NCBI GenBank assembly: GCA_963746805.1
Contig: CAVVCQ010000001.1
Span: 992,001-1,056,000 of the forward strand
Direction: 5' to 3'
DNA from: DATHTC01 sp963746805
Lineage (GTDB): Bacteria > Actinomycetota > Thermoleophilia > Gaiellales > Gaiellaceae
Length of the DNA stretch: 64,000 bases
Positions 1 through 8,460 of this stretch are shown here, one piece after another. The notes below the pieces were generated by a model. It was not told where the DNA came from. It worked only from the letters and a program-made list of their open reading frames with translations, and searched no databases. Each line of letters begins with the position of its first letter. Position 1 is the first letter of the stretch. The position numbers and the translations under genes are program-made.

Positions 1-35
1 TTCCCTGATGTACCCCCGGACAAGGAGAGGACGAC

Positions 36-692
36 GTGTACGGCTTGACGCGCGGAACCATGACCCTGATCGGCGTGGCGGCGGCCGGCGCGCTCCTCTG
101 GCTGGCGAGCCAGCTCGAGGCGGACGCGAACGGCGACTACTGGGCCCAGATGGCGCTCGTCGCCGGCGCCGGGCTCGTGATGGCGCTCTCACAGCTGCTG
201 GGCGGCTGGACGAAGTGGGGCTGGCCACGGCTCTCCCCGACGGTCTTCCTGATCGGCTTCCTGCCGACGCTCGCCGCCGGCGGGCTCGTGCTCCTGGCTG
301 CGCAGCCGGACTCGAGCGCGTGGGGCACGGGCTGGGCGGCCGACCTCGGGCTCGACGGCCTCGCCGCGGACTTCACCGCAGTCCTCCCGGCGGTCGCGTT
401 CCTGATCGGGCTCACGTTCGGCCTTTCCTTCGACACGACCGGACCGGTCGTCGACGAGGACGAGGTCGTCGAGGAGCGGCCTGCGGTCCCGGTCGACGGG
501 CGTGCGACCGACGAGCCCGTCACGGCCGAGCGCCACGCGCTGCGGCGTGACCGGGAGACGGCAGACAACTGGGACGACTCGACGGTCCGCGAGCGGGAGC
601 CGGAGCCCGCCCTGGCGACCGACCGCACCGACGGAGACGCCCACACCAGGGACGAGGACGAGCCGCGCCGCCGCGGCCTCTTCCGCCGCTGA
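36..692 (+). CDS. Membrane protein with acidic/basic C-terminal tail, unknown function
   Basis: GTG start with a strong Shine-Dalgarno (AAGGAGAGG, 22-30) five bases upstream. The 218-residue product has about four hydrophobic segments in residues 8-140 (one at 10-25, one around 41-58, one around 70-90 and one around 115-135). A hydrophilic tail rich in Glu, Asp and Arg follows, ending in an RRR cluster. No family is recognised. The tail should lie in the cytoplasm. No partner gene is evident; the next gene is convergent. Confidence 0.8.
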   Translation: MYGLTRGTMTLIGVAAAGALLWLASQLEADANGDYWAQMALVAGAGLVMALSQLLGGWTKWGWPRLSPTVFLIGFLPTLAAGGLVLLAAQPDSSAWGTGWAADLGLDGLAADFTAVLPAVAFLIGLTFGLSFDTTGPVVDEDEVVEERPAVPVDGRATDEPVTAERHALRRDRETADNWDDSTVREREPEPALATDRTDGDAHTRDEDEPRRRGLFRR

Positions 693-735
693 CCGACTGC
701 TTCCCGGCCCCGGGCGACCCCCGGGGCGGGGGCGC

Positions 736-927
736 TCAGGCCTCGGCGTCGCGCCCGTAGAGGCGCACGTACAGGAAGATCGCGAACCCCGACACGATCG
801 ACACGATCAGTGCCGTCGCGCCCTCGACGTCCAGCGCGAGCATCCCGAAGAAGAGGAACAGGGCGAGCCCCACGGCCCAGAGGCCGGCGCTGAGGCCGGG
901 GTCGATGCTCGGGGGCCGCAGGTGCAC
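736..927 (-). CDS. Small two-helix membrane protein
   Basis: This 63-residue product has two hydrophobic segments (about residues 14-30 and 38-55), a short polar loop between them and a charged end. It converges on the gene at 36-692, with about 40 bases between the stops. The two-helix layout and codon use look genuine, but the family is not recognised. Confidence 0.6.
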   Translation of the reverse strand: MHLRPPSIDPGLSAGLWAVGLALFLFFGMLALDVEGATALIVSIVSGFAIFLYVRLYGRDAEA

Positions 928-966
928 GGCGGCCGATGCTACACGACCGCCGTGCCCCGATTTCCG

Positions 967-2361
967 TCACGGATCCAGGCGGAACGGCGGGTACTCGTCC
1001 CGCATCAATGCGACGTACGCTCCGACCCGGATCGCCCACCGGCTGATCCCGACCGCCAGCCGCCAGATCTCCCGGGGGTATCGCCCGGCGAAGAGGAGCG
1101 ACGCGCCCGCTGCCAGGAACAGGACGGTGTTGACGCTGATCGAGCCGCCCTCCCAGCCGTCGGTGGCCCAGCCGACGCCCCACACGAGGAGCGAGAGGAT
1201 GACGAGGTGCGGGATCGCGAGCAGCCACTTCACGAGCACGAGACCGCGCGAGAGCCGCTCCGGGTACTCGACCGCGAGCCGCGCCGGATAGCCCGGCTCC
1301 TCGCCGAGCGAGAACGGCGGGTACCGGTCGGTGCCGATCCCGTTCGTCGCGAAGTAGGTGACGCGCCAGGTCCACCGCATCACGCCGACGTTGAACTCGA
1401 AGATCCCGCGCGGGTAGCGGCCCGTGAAGAGGATCGCGAAGAAGGCGACGATCGTCAGCACCACGAAGGCCGCCCACAGGAACCCGAGCAGGAACCAGTG
1501 GGGGATCGCGAGGAACCACTTCACAAGCCAGCGCCAACGCGACAGGCCGGGATCGAGCTCCGCATCGACCGTGACGGGGTAGGGGACGGCCGCCTCCGCT
1601 GCCGGTATCGCCGCGGCGGGGCTCGGCACCGCCGCCGCTCCCGCGCCGGGCTCGACGGGCCGGCCGCGGATGCCGAGCGTCAGCAGGAGCGCGGCGCCGC
1701 CGATGAAGAGGATCGCCGTGCCCGCCAGGCCGAGCGCGAGCCAGCCGAGCCAGTCGACCTTGCCGCCGAACTCCACGTCGGCGAGGACGCCGCGCGAGGC
1801 ATCGGCGTTCATCACCACGAGGGACCAGTCGCCCTGCTCGACGTCCCAGTTGATCGTCTGCGGGCCGCTGCCCGCGCTCGACGCGACCCAGAAGTCGTCC
1901 TCGCCGGGCGCCGCCGCGGGCGCGCCGCCGCTCTCCTGGACGTAGTCCGCGCGGAACGGGTGGTAGTCGACGTCGTCGACGACGCTCCGCGAGACGCCGT
2001 CGAGATACGACTCGACGTCGTCGGCGGGTCCGATCCCGACGAACGCAGGGCGTTCGCCCGTCGCGGTCACCTTGACGGTGCCGAGCTCGTCCTCCAGCCG
2101 GCCGGGGATATCCTCCTCGGCGAGCACCTCGACCCGCTCGTGCGTGATCGCGTAGCCGGGTGAGACGAAGCGCTCGCTCGAGGTGGTGAAGAACCCGTCA
2201 TCGTCGCGCTGCGTCGCGTTGGCCCAGACGATCGCACCGGCGGCGAGGACGAGCCCGATGCCGATCAGGGCGGCGATGCTGCCGAGGACGATCAGAACGG
2301 TTCGGCCGAATCCGCCGCCGCGTGAGCGCGCGGCGCCGACCGGAGGAGCTGCTGTCGACAT
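967..2361 (-). CDS. DUF4389 domain membrane protein
   Basis: A 464-residue protein. The start at 2361 is chosen because AGGAGGG precedes the ATG by six bases. One membrane helix lies near residues 25-45, followed by an extracytoplasmic domain to about residue 240 and another helix at about 245-265. The C-terminal half holds two copies of the DUF4389 pattern: a K-W-hydrophobic-IPH stretch, two helices, the GRYPR motif, then YPPF. DUF4389 proteins are uncharacterised. The leader upstream is about 370 bases and structured (see 2362-2731). Confidence 0.85.
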   Translation of the reverse strand: MSTAAPPVGAARSRGGGFGRTVLIVLGSIAALIGIGLVLAAGAIVWANATQRDDDGFFTTSSERFVSPGYAITHERVEVLAEEDIPGRLEDELGTVKVTATGERPAFVGIGPADDVESYLDGVSRSVVDDVDYHPFRADYVQESGGAPAAAPGEDDFWVASSAGSGPQTINWDVEQGDWSLVVMNADASRGVLADVEFGGKVDWLGWLALGLAGTAILFIGGAALLLTLGIRGRPVEPGAGAAAVPSPAAAIPAAEAAVPYPVTVDAELDPGLSRWRWLVKWFLAIPHWFLLGFLWAAFVVLTIVAFFAILFTGRYPRGIFEFNVGVMRWTWRVTYFATNGIGTDRYPPFSLGEEPGYPARLAVEYPERLSRGLVLVKWLLAIPHLVILSLLVWGVGWATDGWEGGSISVNTVLFLAAGASLLFAGRYPREIWRLAVGISRWAIRVGAYVALMRDEYPPFRLDP

Positions 2362-2731
2362 GATGTCCCTCCTCGAAGTGTCGCTCCGAGACTGGCGGGA
2401 GCGGGGGGAGGGCGCATCGGGGAATCCCGGGAGCCGCGGCCCGTGTCGGACCAAAAAAAAGTTCGCCGAGCCGGTGGCGGTTTCGTCCACCGAACCCGCG
2501 GACTTTCGGCTTCCGCCTACGGCCCCCGGACGCGGTTTCGACCTACTTCCGCTCCGTGCTCGACGCAAGGGGGACACTACGGGGGGTCGCCGACCCTCGC
2601 AAGGGTGCCGCGAACGGAAAAGTCCGCAATTTGCGACCTCTCCAGGAGTGAATACTTCCACAGCCTTTCGTGCAGCTGTGGATAACCCTGTGGACACGGT
2701 CTGCGAGGGGCGGCGGCGGTAGCGTTGCCGC
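2362..2731. other. 370-base divergent intergenic region with structured leader
   Basis: No gene is visible here. Read on the minus strand, this is the leader of the DUF4389 gene. It has several GC-rich self-complementary stretches, then a run of eight T (A8 at 2453-2460 on the plus strand) preceded by an imperfect hairpin with a GGTGG/CCACC stem. This could be an attenuator-like terminator. The end nearest uppP carries DnaA-box-like sites. It matches no riboswitch consensus I can recall. Confidence 0.5.
2677..2697. promoter_or_regulatory. DnaA-box-like pair
   Basis: TGTGGATAA at 2677-2685 is an exact match, in reverse, to the consensus DnaA box TTATCCACA. Twelve bases on is TGTGGACAC (2689-2697), and a weaker TTCCACA lies at 2656-2662. 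The trio sits 35-75 bases upstream of uppP. Sequence match only; neither dnaA nor dnaN is nearby. Confidence 0.45.
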
Positions 2732-3670
2732 GTGCGCACGCGGGCGGTGTGGGTGGGAGGCGCGGCGGTGGCGGTCGTCGTGGTCGCGCTCGCCGCCGCG
2801 GGCTGGGGGGAGGAGCCGGGCGCATTGACGAACTGGCAGGCGCTCGTGCTCGGGGTCGTGCAGGGCGCGACGGAGCTCCTGCCGATCTCCTCGTCCGGCC
2901 ACCTGATCCTCGTGCCCTGGCTCGCCGATTGGACGTACCTGGAGGAGCACGACGCGTTCAACCAGACCTTCGACGTCGCGCTCCATCTCGGCACGCTGGT
3001 CGCGGTCGTCGCCTACTTCCGGCATGAGATCGTCGACCTGCTGCGCGCGTGGCTCCGGAGCGTCGGCCGGAGGCGCGTGGAGACGCCGCTCGAGCGGACG
3101 GCCTGGGTCGTATTCGTGGCGACGATCCCGGCCGCGCTCGTCGGCGCGCTCGGCGAGAACCTCATTGCCGACCACCTCGGCGAGCCGTGGCAGATCGCGA
3201 TCAACCTCGCGCTCTTCGGTGTGCTCCTCTGGATCGCCGACCGGACGCCGGAGCGGCGGGGGATGGCCGACGTCGGCCCCTGGCATGGGCTCGGGCTCGG
3301 CCTGGCGCAGTCGCTCGCGCTGATGCCCGGGGTCTCGCGCTCCGGGATCACGATCACGGCAGGCCGCTTCCTCGGGCTCGACCGCGACTCGGCCGCGCGG
3401 CTCTCGTTCCTGCTGCTCGTGCCGATCACGGTCGGGGCGGTGCTCTACAAGGGGCTGACGGACGTCGTGCTCGGCGACCTGCCGCCGGGCTGGGAGGGAC
3501 CGTTCCTCGTCGGGACGCTCGCCGCCGCCCTCAGCGGCTTCCTCGCGATCAGCGTCCTGCTGACCTACGTGCGGCGGCACACCTACACGCTCTTCGTCGT
3601 GTACCGGCTGGTCGCCGCGGCCGTGATCGTGCTGCTGATCGCCTCGGGGGCCCGCGGAGCCGGCTTCTGA
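2732..3670 (+). CDS. uppP: Undecaprenyl-diphosphatase (BacA/UppP family)
   Basis: Removes the terminal phosphate from undecaprenyl diphosphate so that the carrier lipid can be reused in wall synthesis; it is an integral membrane enzyme. Both family signatures are present: QGATELLPISSSGH near residue 46 and PGVSRSGIT near residue 200. The 312-residue length, slightly long because of an extra N-terminal helix (residues 1-30), and about eight helices fit the family. GTG start. A shorter start closer to the usual N-terminus is possible. Its stop overlaps the likely start of the EamA gene. Confidence 0.93.
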   Translation: MRTRAVWVGGAAVAVVVVALAAAGWGEEPGALTNWQALVLGVVQGATELLPISSSGHLILVPWLADWTYLEEHDAFNQTFDVALHLGTLVAVVAYFRHEIVDLLRAWLRSVGRRRVETPLERTAWVVFVATIPAALVGALGENLIADHLGEPWQIAINLALFGVLLWIADRTPERRGMADVGPWHGLGLGLAQSLALMPGVSRSGITITAGRFLGLDRDSAARLSFLLLVPITVGAVLYKGLTDVVLGDLPPGWEGPFLVGTLAAALSGFLAISVLLTYVRRHTYTLFVVYRLVAAAVIVLLIASGARGAGF

Positions 3671-4563
3671 GCGGGAGGCCGGTCCCGCTCGTCGTCGCGG
3701 GCGCCGTCTGCATCGCGTTCTCGGGGATCCTCGTCCGCCTCGCCGACGTCGAGCCGTCGACGGCCGCGTTCTACCGCTGCGCGCTCGCGCTGCCGCCGCT
3801 CGCCGCGCTCGCGTACTGGGAGCGCCGCCGCTACGGATCGCGCGGGACGCGGCTGCGGACGCTGGCGTGGGTGGCGGGCGCGTTCTTCGCGGCCGACCTG
3901 ATCCTCTGGCACCACTCGATCGCGAAGGTCGGAGCCGGGCTCGCAACCGTGCTGGGGAACGTCCAGGTCGTGCTCGTCCCGCTCACGGCCTGGCTGCTGC
4001 TGCGCGAGCGTCCGACCCGCCAGGTGCTCGTGGCCGTCCCCGTCGTGCTGATCGGTGTCGTGCTCATCTCCGGCGTCCTCGGCGCGGGCGCCTACGGCGA
4101 CGACCCGACGCTCGGGGCGGTGTTCGGGATCCTCACGGCGATCGCGTACGCGGGCTTCCTGCTCGTCCTGCGCGCCGGCTCGACGGACGCCCGCCGCTCG
4201 TCCGGTGCGCTCTTCCACGCCACGCTCGCCTCGGCGATCGTGATCGTCCCGGCAGGGCTGCTCCTCGGCGAGCTCGACTTCGGGACGTCGCGGGAGGCCA
4301 TCGGCTGGCTGCTCGTCCTCGCGCTGACGTCGCAGGTGCTCGGCTGGCTGCTCATCACCGCCGCGCTGCCGCAGGTGCCGGCGTCGCTGAGCTCCGTCGT
4401 GCTCACGCTCCAGCCGGTGATGGCGGTGGTGCTCGCGATGCTGCTCATCGACGAGGACCCGTCCGGGGTGCAGCTGGTCGGCATCCTCGTCGTCGTCGGC
4501 GGCATCGTCCTCGCGACCGCGGGCGGGCGGCGGCCGCGGGAGCCCGGGCCCGAGGCCGGGTAG
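3667..4563 (+). CDS. EamA/DMT-family transporter
   Basis: About 298 residues with ten predicted helices in two homologous EamA halves. The first half carries the IAFSGILVRLADVEPSTAAFYR pattern, and the second ends in a helix around residues 265-287. DMT proteins export metabolites or amino acids; the substrate here cannot be told. The start is uncertain: no ATG, GTG or TTG lies in frame near uppP's stop, so I use CTG at 3667, which overlaps that stop. A start inside uppP or an error in the sequence is also possible. Confidence 0.82.
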   Translation: MSGRPVPLVVAGAVCIAFSGILVRLADVEPSTAAFYRCALALPPLAALAYWERRRYGSRGTRLRTLAWVAGAFFAADLILWHHSIAKVGAGLATVLGNVQVVLVPLTAWLLLRERPTRQVLVAVPVVLIGVVLISGVLGAGAYGDDPTLGAVFGILTAIAYAGFLLVLRAGSTDARRSSGALFHATLASAIVIVPAGLLLGELDFGTSREAIGWLLVLALTSQVLGWLLITAALPQVPASLSSVVLTLQPVMAVVLAMLLIDEDPSGVQLVGILVVVGGIVLATAGGRRPREPGPEAG

Positions 4564-4573
4564 CGTCTCGCGG

Positions 4574-5251
4574 ATGCGGTCGCATCTCGTCCTCACGCCG
4601 CGCGAGTACGAGGCGAGCCGGGCCGGGCACTTCCACGCGCGCCGGCTCGCGTTCGTGCTCGAGGCGGCCACGACCGTGCCGGCCGGCGGGACGGCCGTCG
4701 AGCTCGGGTGCGGGCCCGGCTCGGTGCTGGCGGACTTCTCCCGGGCGCGGCCCGAGCTCCGCTGCCTCGGCCTCGACGTGGACGACGCCATGGTCGCGTA
4801 CGCAAACGAGGCGCACGGGCGCGACGGGCTCCGCTTCGCCGTCGCACAGGTGGGCCGCGACCCGATCCCCGAGCAGGCGGACTTCGTGTTCGCGATCGAC
4901 GTCCTGCACCACGTCGCCGATCCGGCGCCATTCCTCGCCGCCGTGACGGCGGCGCTCACGCCCGGCGGCGTCGTCGCGGCGATCGAGCCGAACTCGCTGC
5001 ACCCGTACGTGGCTCTGAGCCAGGAGCGCATGCGGCGTCAGGGTCTCGACGAGGATCACTTCCGGCGGCGAACATGGGAGGCCGCGTTCGCCGCCGCCGG
5101 GCTCCGCGTCGAATCACGCTCGTGGCTGCACGCGTTTCCCGCGTTCGTGCGGTCGGTGCCGTCGCCGGTCGCACGGCTCGAGCGGCTCGTGGAGCGCGTC
5201 CCGCCGCTCGCCGGAAGCGTCGCCTACGTCCTGCGACGGACCGAGCCGTGA
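4574..5251 (+). CDS. SAM-dependent class I methyltransferase
   Basis: A 225-residue protein with the Rossmann SAM-binding motif VELGCGPGSVL at about residues 38-48, an acidic residue ending the next strand (LGLDVDD) and the post-motif FAIDVLHHV typical of small-molecule methyltransferases. The substrate is unknown. It starts ten bases after the EamA stop and overlaps the next gene by four bases (GTGA), so the three genes are probably co-transcribed. Confidence 0.85.
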   Translation: MRSHLVLTPREYEASRAGHFHARRLAFVLEAATTVPAGGTAVELGCGPGSVLADFSRARPELRCLGLDVDDAMVAYANEAHGRDGLRFAVAQVGRDPIPEQADFVFAIDVLHHVADPAPFLAAVTAALTPGGVVAAIEPNSLHPYVALSQERMRRQGLDEDHFRRRTWEAAFAAAGLRVESRSWLHAFPAFVRSVPSPVARLERLVERVPPLAGSVAYVLRRTEP

Positions 5252-5736
5252 GCGCGGCGACCGTGATCGCGATCGTCTCCGTCGTGATTGCCGCGGCTTC
5301 CTTCGTCGTCAACGTCTGGCTGGGCCAGCGCGCCGCCGTGCGCGCACGCAAGCCCGTCCTCGTGTTCGTCGACGACCCCGCGCAGGAGTGTTGGGTGCTG
5401 CACAACGTCGGCAACGGGCCTGCCCTGAACGTCCTGGTCGCCCAGCGACAAGGCGGAGCGTGGTTCAACCCGGTCGTAGCGCCACCGCTGGCGCGAGAGG
5501 CGCGGTTCCCGTTGACCTGGCTCGGGAGGGTCAACGACACCGGGCTCGGCGCCGCTTACTCGGACTTCGAGGACCGCCGCTACACGTCCACGCTCGGCGG
5601 AGAACGCTCGCGCGCGTACGAGGGCAACCGACTCCCGGACTGGTCCGACGACGAGGTTCGCCGCTACTGGCAATTGCAGCCAGACGTCGCCGCCACCGTT
5701 CGGTGGAGCGAACGGCCGAGCGGCTTCACCGCCTGA
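5248..5736 (+). CDS. Membrane-anchored protein of unknown function
   Basis: A 162-residue protein with one N-terminal helix (residues 3-26), then a soluble domain that starts KPVLVFVDD and contains VLHNVGNGPALNVLV, a pattern seen in small actinobacterial anchored proteins of unknown role. The GTG start overlaps the methyltransferase stop. It is the last gene of that run. Confidence 0.7.
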   Translation: MSAATVIAIVSVVIAAASFVVNVWLGQRAAVRARKPVLVFVDDPAQECWVLHNVGNGPALNVLVAQRQGGAWFNPVVAPPLAREARFPLTWLGRVNDTGLGAAYSDFEDRRYTSTLGGERSRAYEGNRLPDWSDDEVRRYWQLQPDVAATVRWSERPSGFTA

Positions 5737-5829
5737 GCTGAGGGCAACTCGACCGGCCGGAACGCCGCCGTTATCGTTTCCCGGTTGTCGGAAGCCGTCT
5801 CGGCATCCGCACGATCAGGGGGGATCGGA

Positions 5830-6789
5830 ATGAGAAGACTCGTCTTGGGCCTCTGCGTCGTCGGCGCAGCGGTCATGGCCTCGACCGCTGTCGCGATCAC
5901 GTGGGGTCGGCCGGACGTGAACAACGAGTATCCGAACGTCGCGTCGGTCAGAGGGATCGTTCATGCGCAGAACCTCGCGCGCATCAGCTGTAGCGGGAGT
6001 CTCCTGCAGCGAGACGCGCAGAAGGTCGTCATCCTGACCGCCGCCCACTGCACCGATGCCTGGGCCGGCGCGATCGCGGCGGGAACCATCGACTCGGTCG
6101 GGGTCTCGTTCGACCAGAACAACCAGGTCAACGGCACGATCACGAACGGGACGTTCTACGTCAGGGGCGGCGTTCCCATCAGCTTCCCCGCGAAGGACGC
6201 GCCCTTCGAGAAGTTCGACTACGGCCTCGTCGCGTTCCCCGCGGATGCGGAGAACGCCGTCGGCCAGACGGTCACCGAGCGGTGGGGTGCGCTCGCGCCC
6301 GTTCAGGTGGCTCCGACGACGGGGTACCTGTCGAACCTGATCAACAGCGTGAGCAACCCGACGCAGACGCTGTCGTTCACGGCGGTCGGCTACGGCACCG
6401 GTGAGAAGTTCCCGATCCCGGGCGAGGAGACGGGGCCTGCGAATCCGTCCGGGAGCAACGACACGAAGTTCCTCATCCGCTACATCGCTGACGGGCTCTC
6501 GTTCGCGGCGCACAACCCCGTGAACGACGTGCTTCGCCTGTCGATGAACATCGCCAAGGGCGAAGCGGGCACGTGCAACGGCGACTCGGGCGGGCCGATC
6601 TTCTACCAGGATCGAGCCCTCGGCCGCGTCCAGGTATCGCTCGTGTCCGGCGGGGATGCTCCGTGCCGGGCGACGAACACCGGGCCGGGCTTCAGCCGCC
6701 AGGAGGCGTTCGATTTCCTCGCCTGCGCGAAGGTCGCAGGAGGGGTCGGCGCCGTCACGGCGTGCGTCGAGGCTCGCTTCGGCTCCTAG
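5830..6789 (+). CDS. Secreted trypsin-like serine protease (S1 family)
   Basis: The ATG at 5830 is preferred over a TTG at 5785 because AGGGGGG lies just upstream and the protein then begins with a clean signal peptide (MRRLVLG..., cleavage near AVA-IT, about residue 22). The catalytic triad is visible: His73 in TAAHC, Asp130 in FDYGLV and Ser253 in CNGDSGGP. At 319 residues it matches an extracellular chymotrypsin-fold protease. Its role and substrate are unknown. A perfect terminator follows. Confidence 0.92.
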   Translation: MRRLVLGLCVVGAAVMASTAVAITWGRPDVNNEYPNVASVRGIVHAQNLARISCSGSLLQRDAQKVVILTAAHCTDAWAGAIAAGTIDSVGVSFDQNNQVNGTITNGTFYVRGGVPISFPAKDAPFEKFDYGLVAFPADAENAVGQTVTERWGALAPVQVAPTTGYLSNLINSVSNPTQTLSFTAVGYGTGEKFPIPGEETGPANPSGSNDTKFLIRYIADGLSFAAHNPVNDVLRLSMNIAKGEAGTCNGDSGGPIFYQDRALGRVQVSLVSGGDAPCRATNTGPGFSRQEAFDFLACAKVAGGVGAVTACVEARFGS

Positions 6790-6822
6790 CCGACGCGTCG
6801 TATCGAGATCCGTCGCAGCCAA

Positions 6823-6851
6823 CCGGAGGCCCGCACTCGGCGGGCCTCCGG
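6823..6851 (+). terminator. Intrinsic terminator after serine protease gene
   Basis: A perfect 12-base-pair stem, CCGGAGGCCCGC (6823-6834) with its complement at 6840-6851, closes a five-base loop. It lies 34 bases past the protease stop. The T-run after it is weak, as is common in high-GC genomes. Confidence 0.8.
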
Positions 6852-6954
6852 GTCTTGGCCCCTTCCGATGAGCTTCTGCTCGAACCGCGCGCGTAGGCGC
6901 GTGCGAAGCACTTGGCGAGATACGGCATCCGTCTCGACCAAGGAAGGGGTTCGC

Positions 6955-7268
6955 ATGTCCAAGCAAGCCGTCACCGCACACAGGGGAACGACCGTCTGCG
7001 TGCTCGTTGTCGTTGCGTCGATCGCGCTCGCGGCTCTCGCCGCGATTCCGGCGTCCGCCGACACGCCGCCGGCCTCGAGGGGCTCGACCCTGCACGGGTT
7101 CCTCGTGGAGGACGGCGTCGTCGGGGCGACGCCCGCGGCGGCTCGCGCGCCTTCCTCTACGAGCGAGGCCGCTACACACTGATCGACGGCAGCCGCGACG
7201 CGACCTACACCCGCGCCCTCGACGTGAACGACAAGGGCGAGATCGTTGGCGACTACGGCACGCCGTAA
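6955..7268 (+). pseudogene. Frameshifted, truncated HAF-repeat secreted protein
   Basis: ATG with a good ribosome site (AAGGAAGGGG), then a signal peptide ending near ASA-DT. After that comes HGFLVEDG, the opening of a HAF repeat (proposed extracellular repeat, named from its motif). The reading frame is then lost between about 7110 and 7150. The next frame continues with AFLYERGRYTLIDG and ALDVNDKGEIVGDYG, a second HAF-type unit, and stops at 7268. Intact HAF proteins have many units, so this is a broken remnant, or a real truncation plus a sequence error. Confidence 0.65.
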
Positions 7269-7435
7269 GGCGACCTCCGATGAGGTCGAGCGCGGCATGG
7301 TCAAGTCCCTGACCGTTCGAGTCGAACATGTCTCTCCAGATGGGGGATCTCGGCGGGCGCTGCTGGCCGGGCTACGGTGCGGCGCTTCGTAACACGATCC
7401 GGTTGGGCTGGTCCCGCCGGAAGAACAGGGGAGAT

Positions 7436-7792
7436 ATGGGAAAGCGATTTCTGGTGGCGCTTTCGGCGTGCGTGTTGGCCGTCTCGGTGGTCGTTCCGTC
7501 GGCGCTCGCGCACGACTGCTTCGTCGCGAAGAAGCCGGCCACTGCCGGCGCGGTCGTGCAGGTCAATGTCATGACCGGGGAGGAGACGGTCCTGAAGCCG
7601 AACCCGGGGACCGAGGAGAAGCCGCACGGGGCGTTCGTCGCGCTCACCGATGGCGGGGACCTGAGCGCGTCCACGTTCCTGCGTGCACCCGAAGGTGTGC
7701 TGCCTCCCGCCCGCGAGGGTGGCCCGCAGTACAACTGCGACGGGAAGGGCATCGACTCGATCGAGCTCTGCTTCTTCGGCCCGGAGTCGTAG
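7436..7792 (+). CDS. Small secreted protein, unknown function
   Basis: A 118-residue product with a ribosome site (AGGGGAG) just upstream of the ATG and a signal peptide cleaved near ALA-HD (about residue 23). The mature part has three Cys and is acidic. No family is recognised. It ends 10 bases before a perfect terminator, so it is probably its own transcription unit. Confidence 0.75.
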   Translation: MGKRFLVALSACVLAVSVVVPSALAHDCFVAKKPATAGAVVQVNVMTGEETVLKPNPGTEEKPHGAFVALTDGGDLSASTFLRAPEGVLPPAREGGPQYNCDGKGIDSIELCFFGPES

Positions 7793-7802
7793 TAGTCCGA
7801 TC

Positions 7803-7839
7803 GGCGGGTGGAGCCGGGCTCTTTCCGGCTCCACCCGCC
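7803..7839 (+). terminator. Strong intrinsic terminator
   Basis: A perfect 15-base-pair stem (7803-7817 with 7825-7839) around a seven-base loop, directly after the stop of the small secreted protein gene. Confidence 0.88.
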
Positions 7840-7861
7840 CGGCGTCCAGACCTGACCGGTC

Positions 7862-7910
7862 AGAAAGAAAAGCTGCGCGGGAGGACCCATGGAGCGACCT
7901 CCCGCGCAGC
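7862..7910 (-). terminator. Intrinsic terminator, minus strand, end of element A
   Basis: A 13-base-pair perfect stem (GCTGCGCGGGAGG at 7872-7884 with 7898-7910). On the minus strand it is followed by TTTTCTTTCT. It closes element A and faces the plus-strand terminator at 7803-7839. A 12-base palindrome, CTGACCGGTCAG (7852-7863), lies between them. Confidence 0.8.
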
Positions 7911-8041
7911 GAAGGGCGAGCCGGGCAGCCCCCGCTGCCTCAGGGGTGCGCCGTTCGGCTGCGGCCAGCTAACGGCACGCGACTCGCCACCAGCCACGGT
8001 AGGGACCGGTGCCCAGGCCCGGCATGACCCGATCAGGTCAT
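7862..8041 (-). repeat. Element A: candidate structured RNA, copy 1 (pair with B)
   Basis: This region aligns with 9057-9320 (element B). Shared parts in order, on the plus strand, are: the terminator hairpin; GAG-CCGGGCAG; a CCCC...GGGG stretch; a variable hairpin; ACTCGCCA; CCACGGTAG; and the near-palindrome TGACC-GATC-GGTCA. The hairpin arms differ in sequence between A and B yet stay fully paired (GGGAGG against GAGAGAC). That covariation suggests selection on RNA structure. The terminator tail shows that transcription is from the minus strand. No protein frame is conserved. Confidence 0.45.
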
Positions 8042-8199
8042 TCCGCGCCCGCGTGAGGACCTGGTCGCAGCCCAGTCTGAGCGTCTCGATGGAGGCCGAG
8101 GCGGCCATGCCAAGGCGGCACGCCGAGAGATCCGCGGGTGAAGGCGTGTCTAGCCCCGGTGTGAAGAGCGTCGAGGCGACGGGCACGGCCATCAGCGCC

Positions 8200-8460
8200 G
8201 ACTCGGCGGCGAGGGGGCGGCGCATTCTCCAGGTATGCGCGCGCCACCCTCACCGCTCGGCACCAGACCCCGTTGGGCCGCCAACGAGGATCCGTAAAAG
8301 ACGGTTACCAGACCCCACATCTGACCCCGCCTTCGCCGGAGTTGTAGCCGCCCCTACGCTCTCTCAACCGTGGGGATTCACCAACAGTCAGGCCGCGCCG
8401 AACTCGCGTGTGGCGCAGCGGGGCAGTGACGCTACTGGCCGAAAGGTTGATTCAGGCTAC
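8200..8460. repeat. Element C: non-coding repeat, copy 1 (pair with D)
   Basis: Homologous to 11738-12045. Landmarks shared in the same order are GCGAGGGGGCGG, CCAGGT-TGCGCGCGCC, CTCACCGCT-GGCACCAG, a hairpin arm pair around CGTTGG/CCAACG, AAAGACGGTT, TCTGACCCCGCCTTCG, GTGGGGATTC and a final CTACT-GCCGAAAGG. One-base gaps between the copies break any shared frame, so this looks non-coding. Unlike D, it has no terminator at its end and may be truncated. Its last bases overlap the stop of the 57-residue ORF. Confidence 0.5.

Noticed and set aside
137..1537. Very long minus-strand open frame opposite the first genes
   Set aside because: Arg/Ala/Pro-rich shadow of real genes in high-GC DNA; it covers two better-supported genes and has no recognisable domain.
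502..2163. Long plus-strand frame opposite the DUF4389 gene
   Set aside because: Composition dominated by Arg, Glu and Pro with no hydrophobic core; it is the antisense shadow of the DUF4389 gene.
8200..8460. Possible tmRNA, RNase P RNA or 6S RNA in elements C/D
   Set aside because: None of the conserved motifs of those RNAs (tmRNA ends and tag, RNase P core motifs) could be found.
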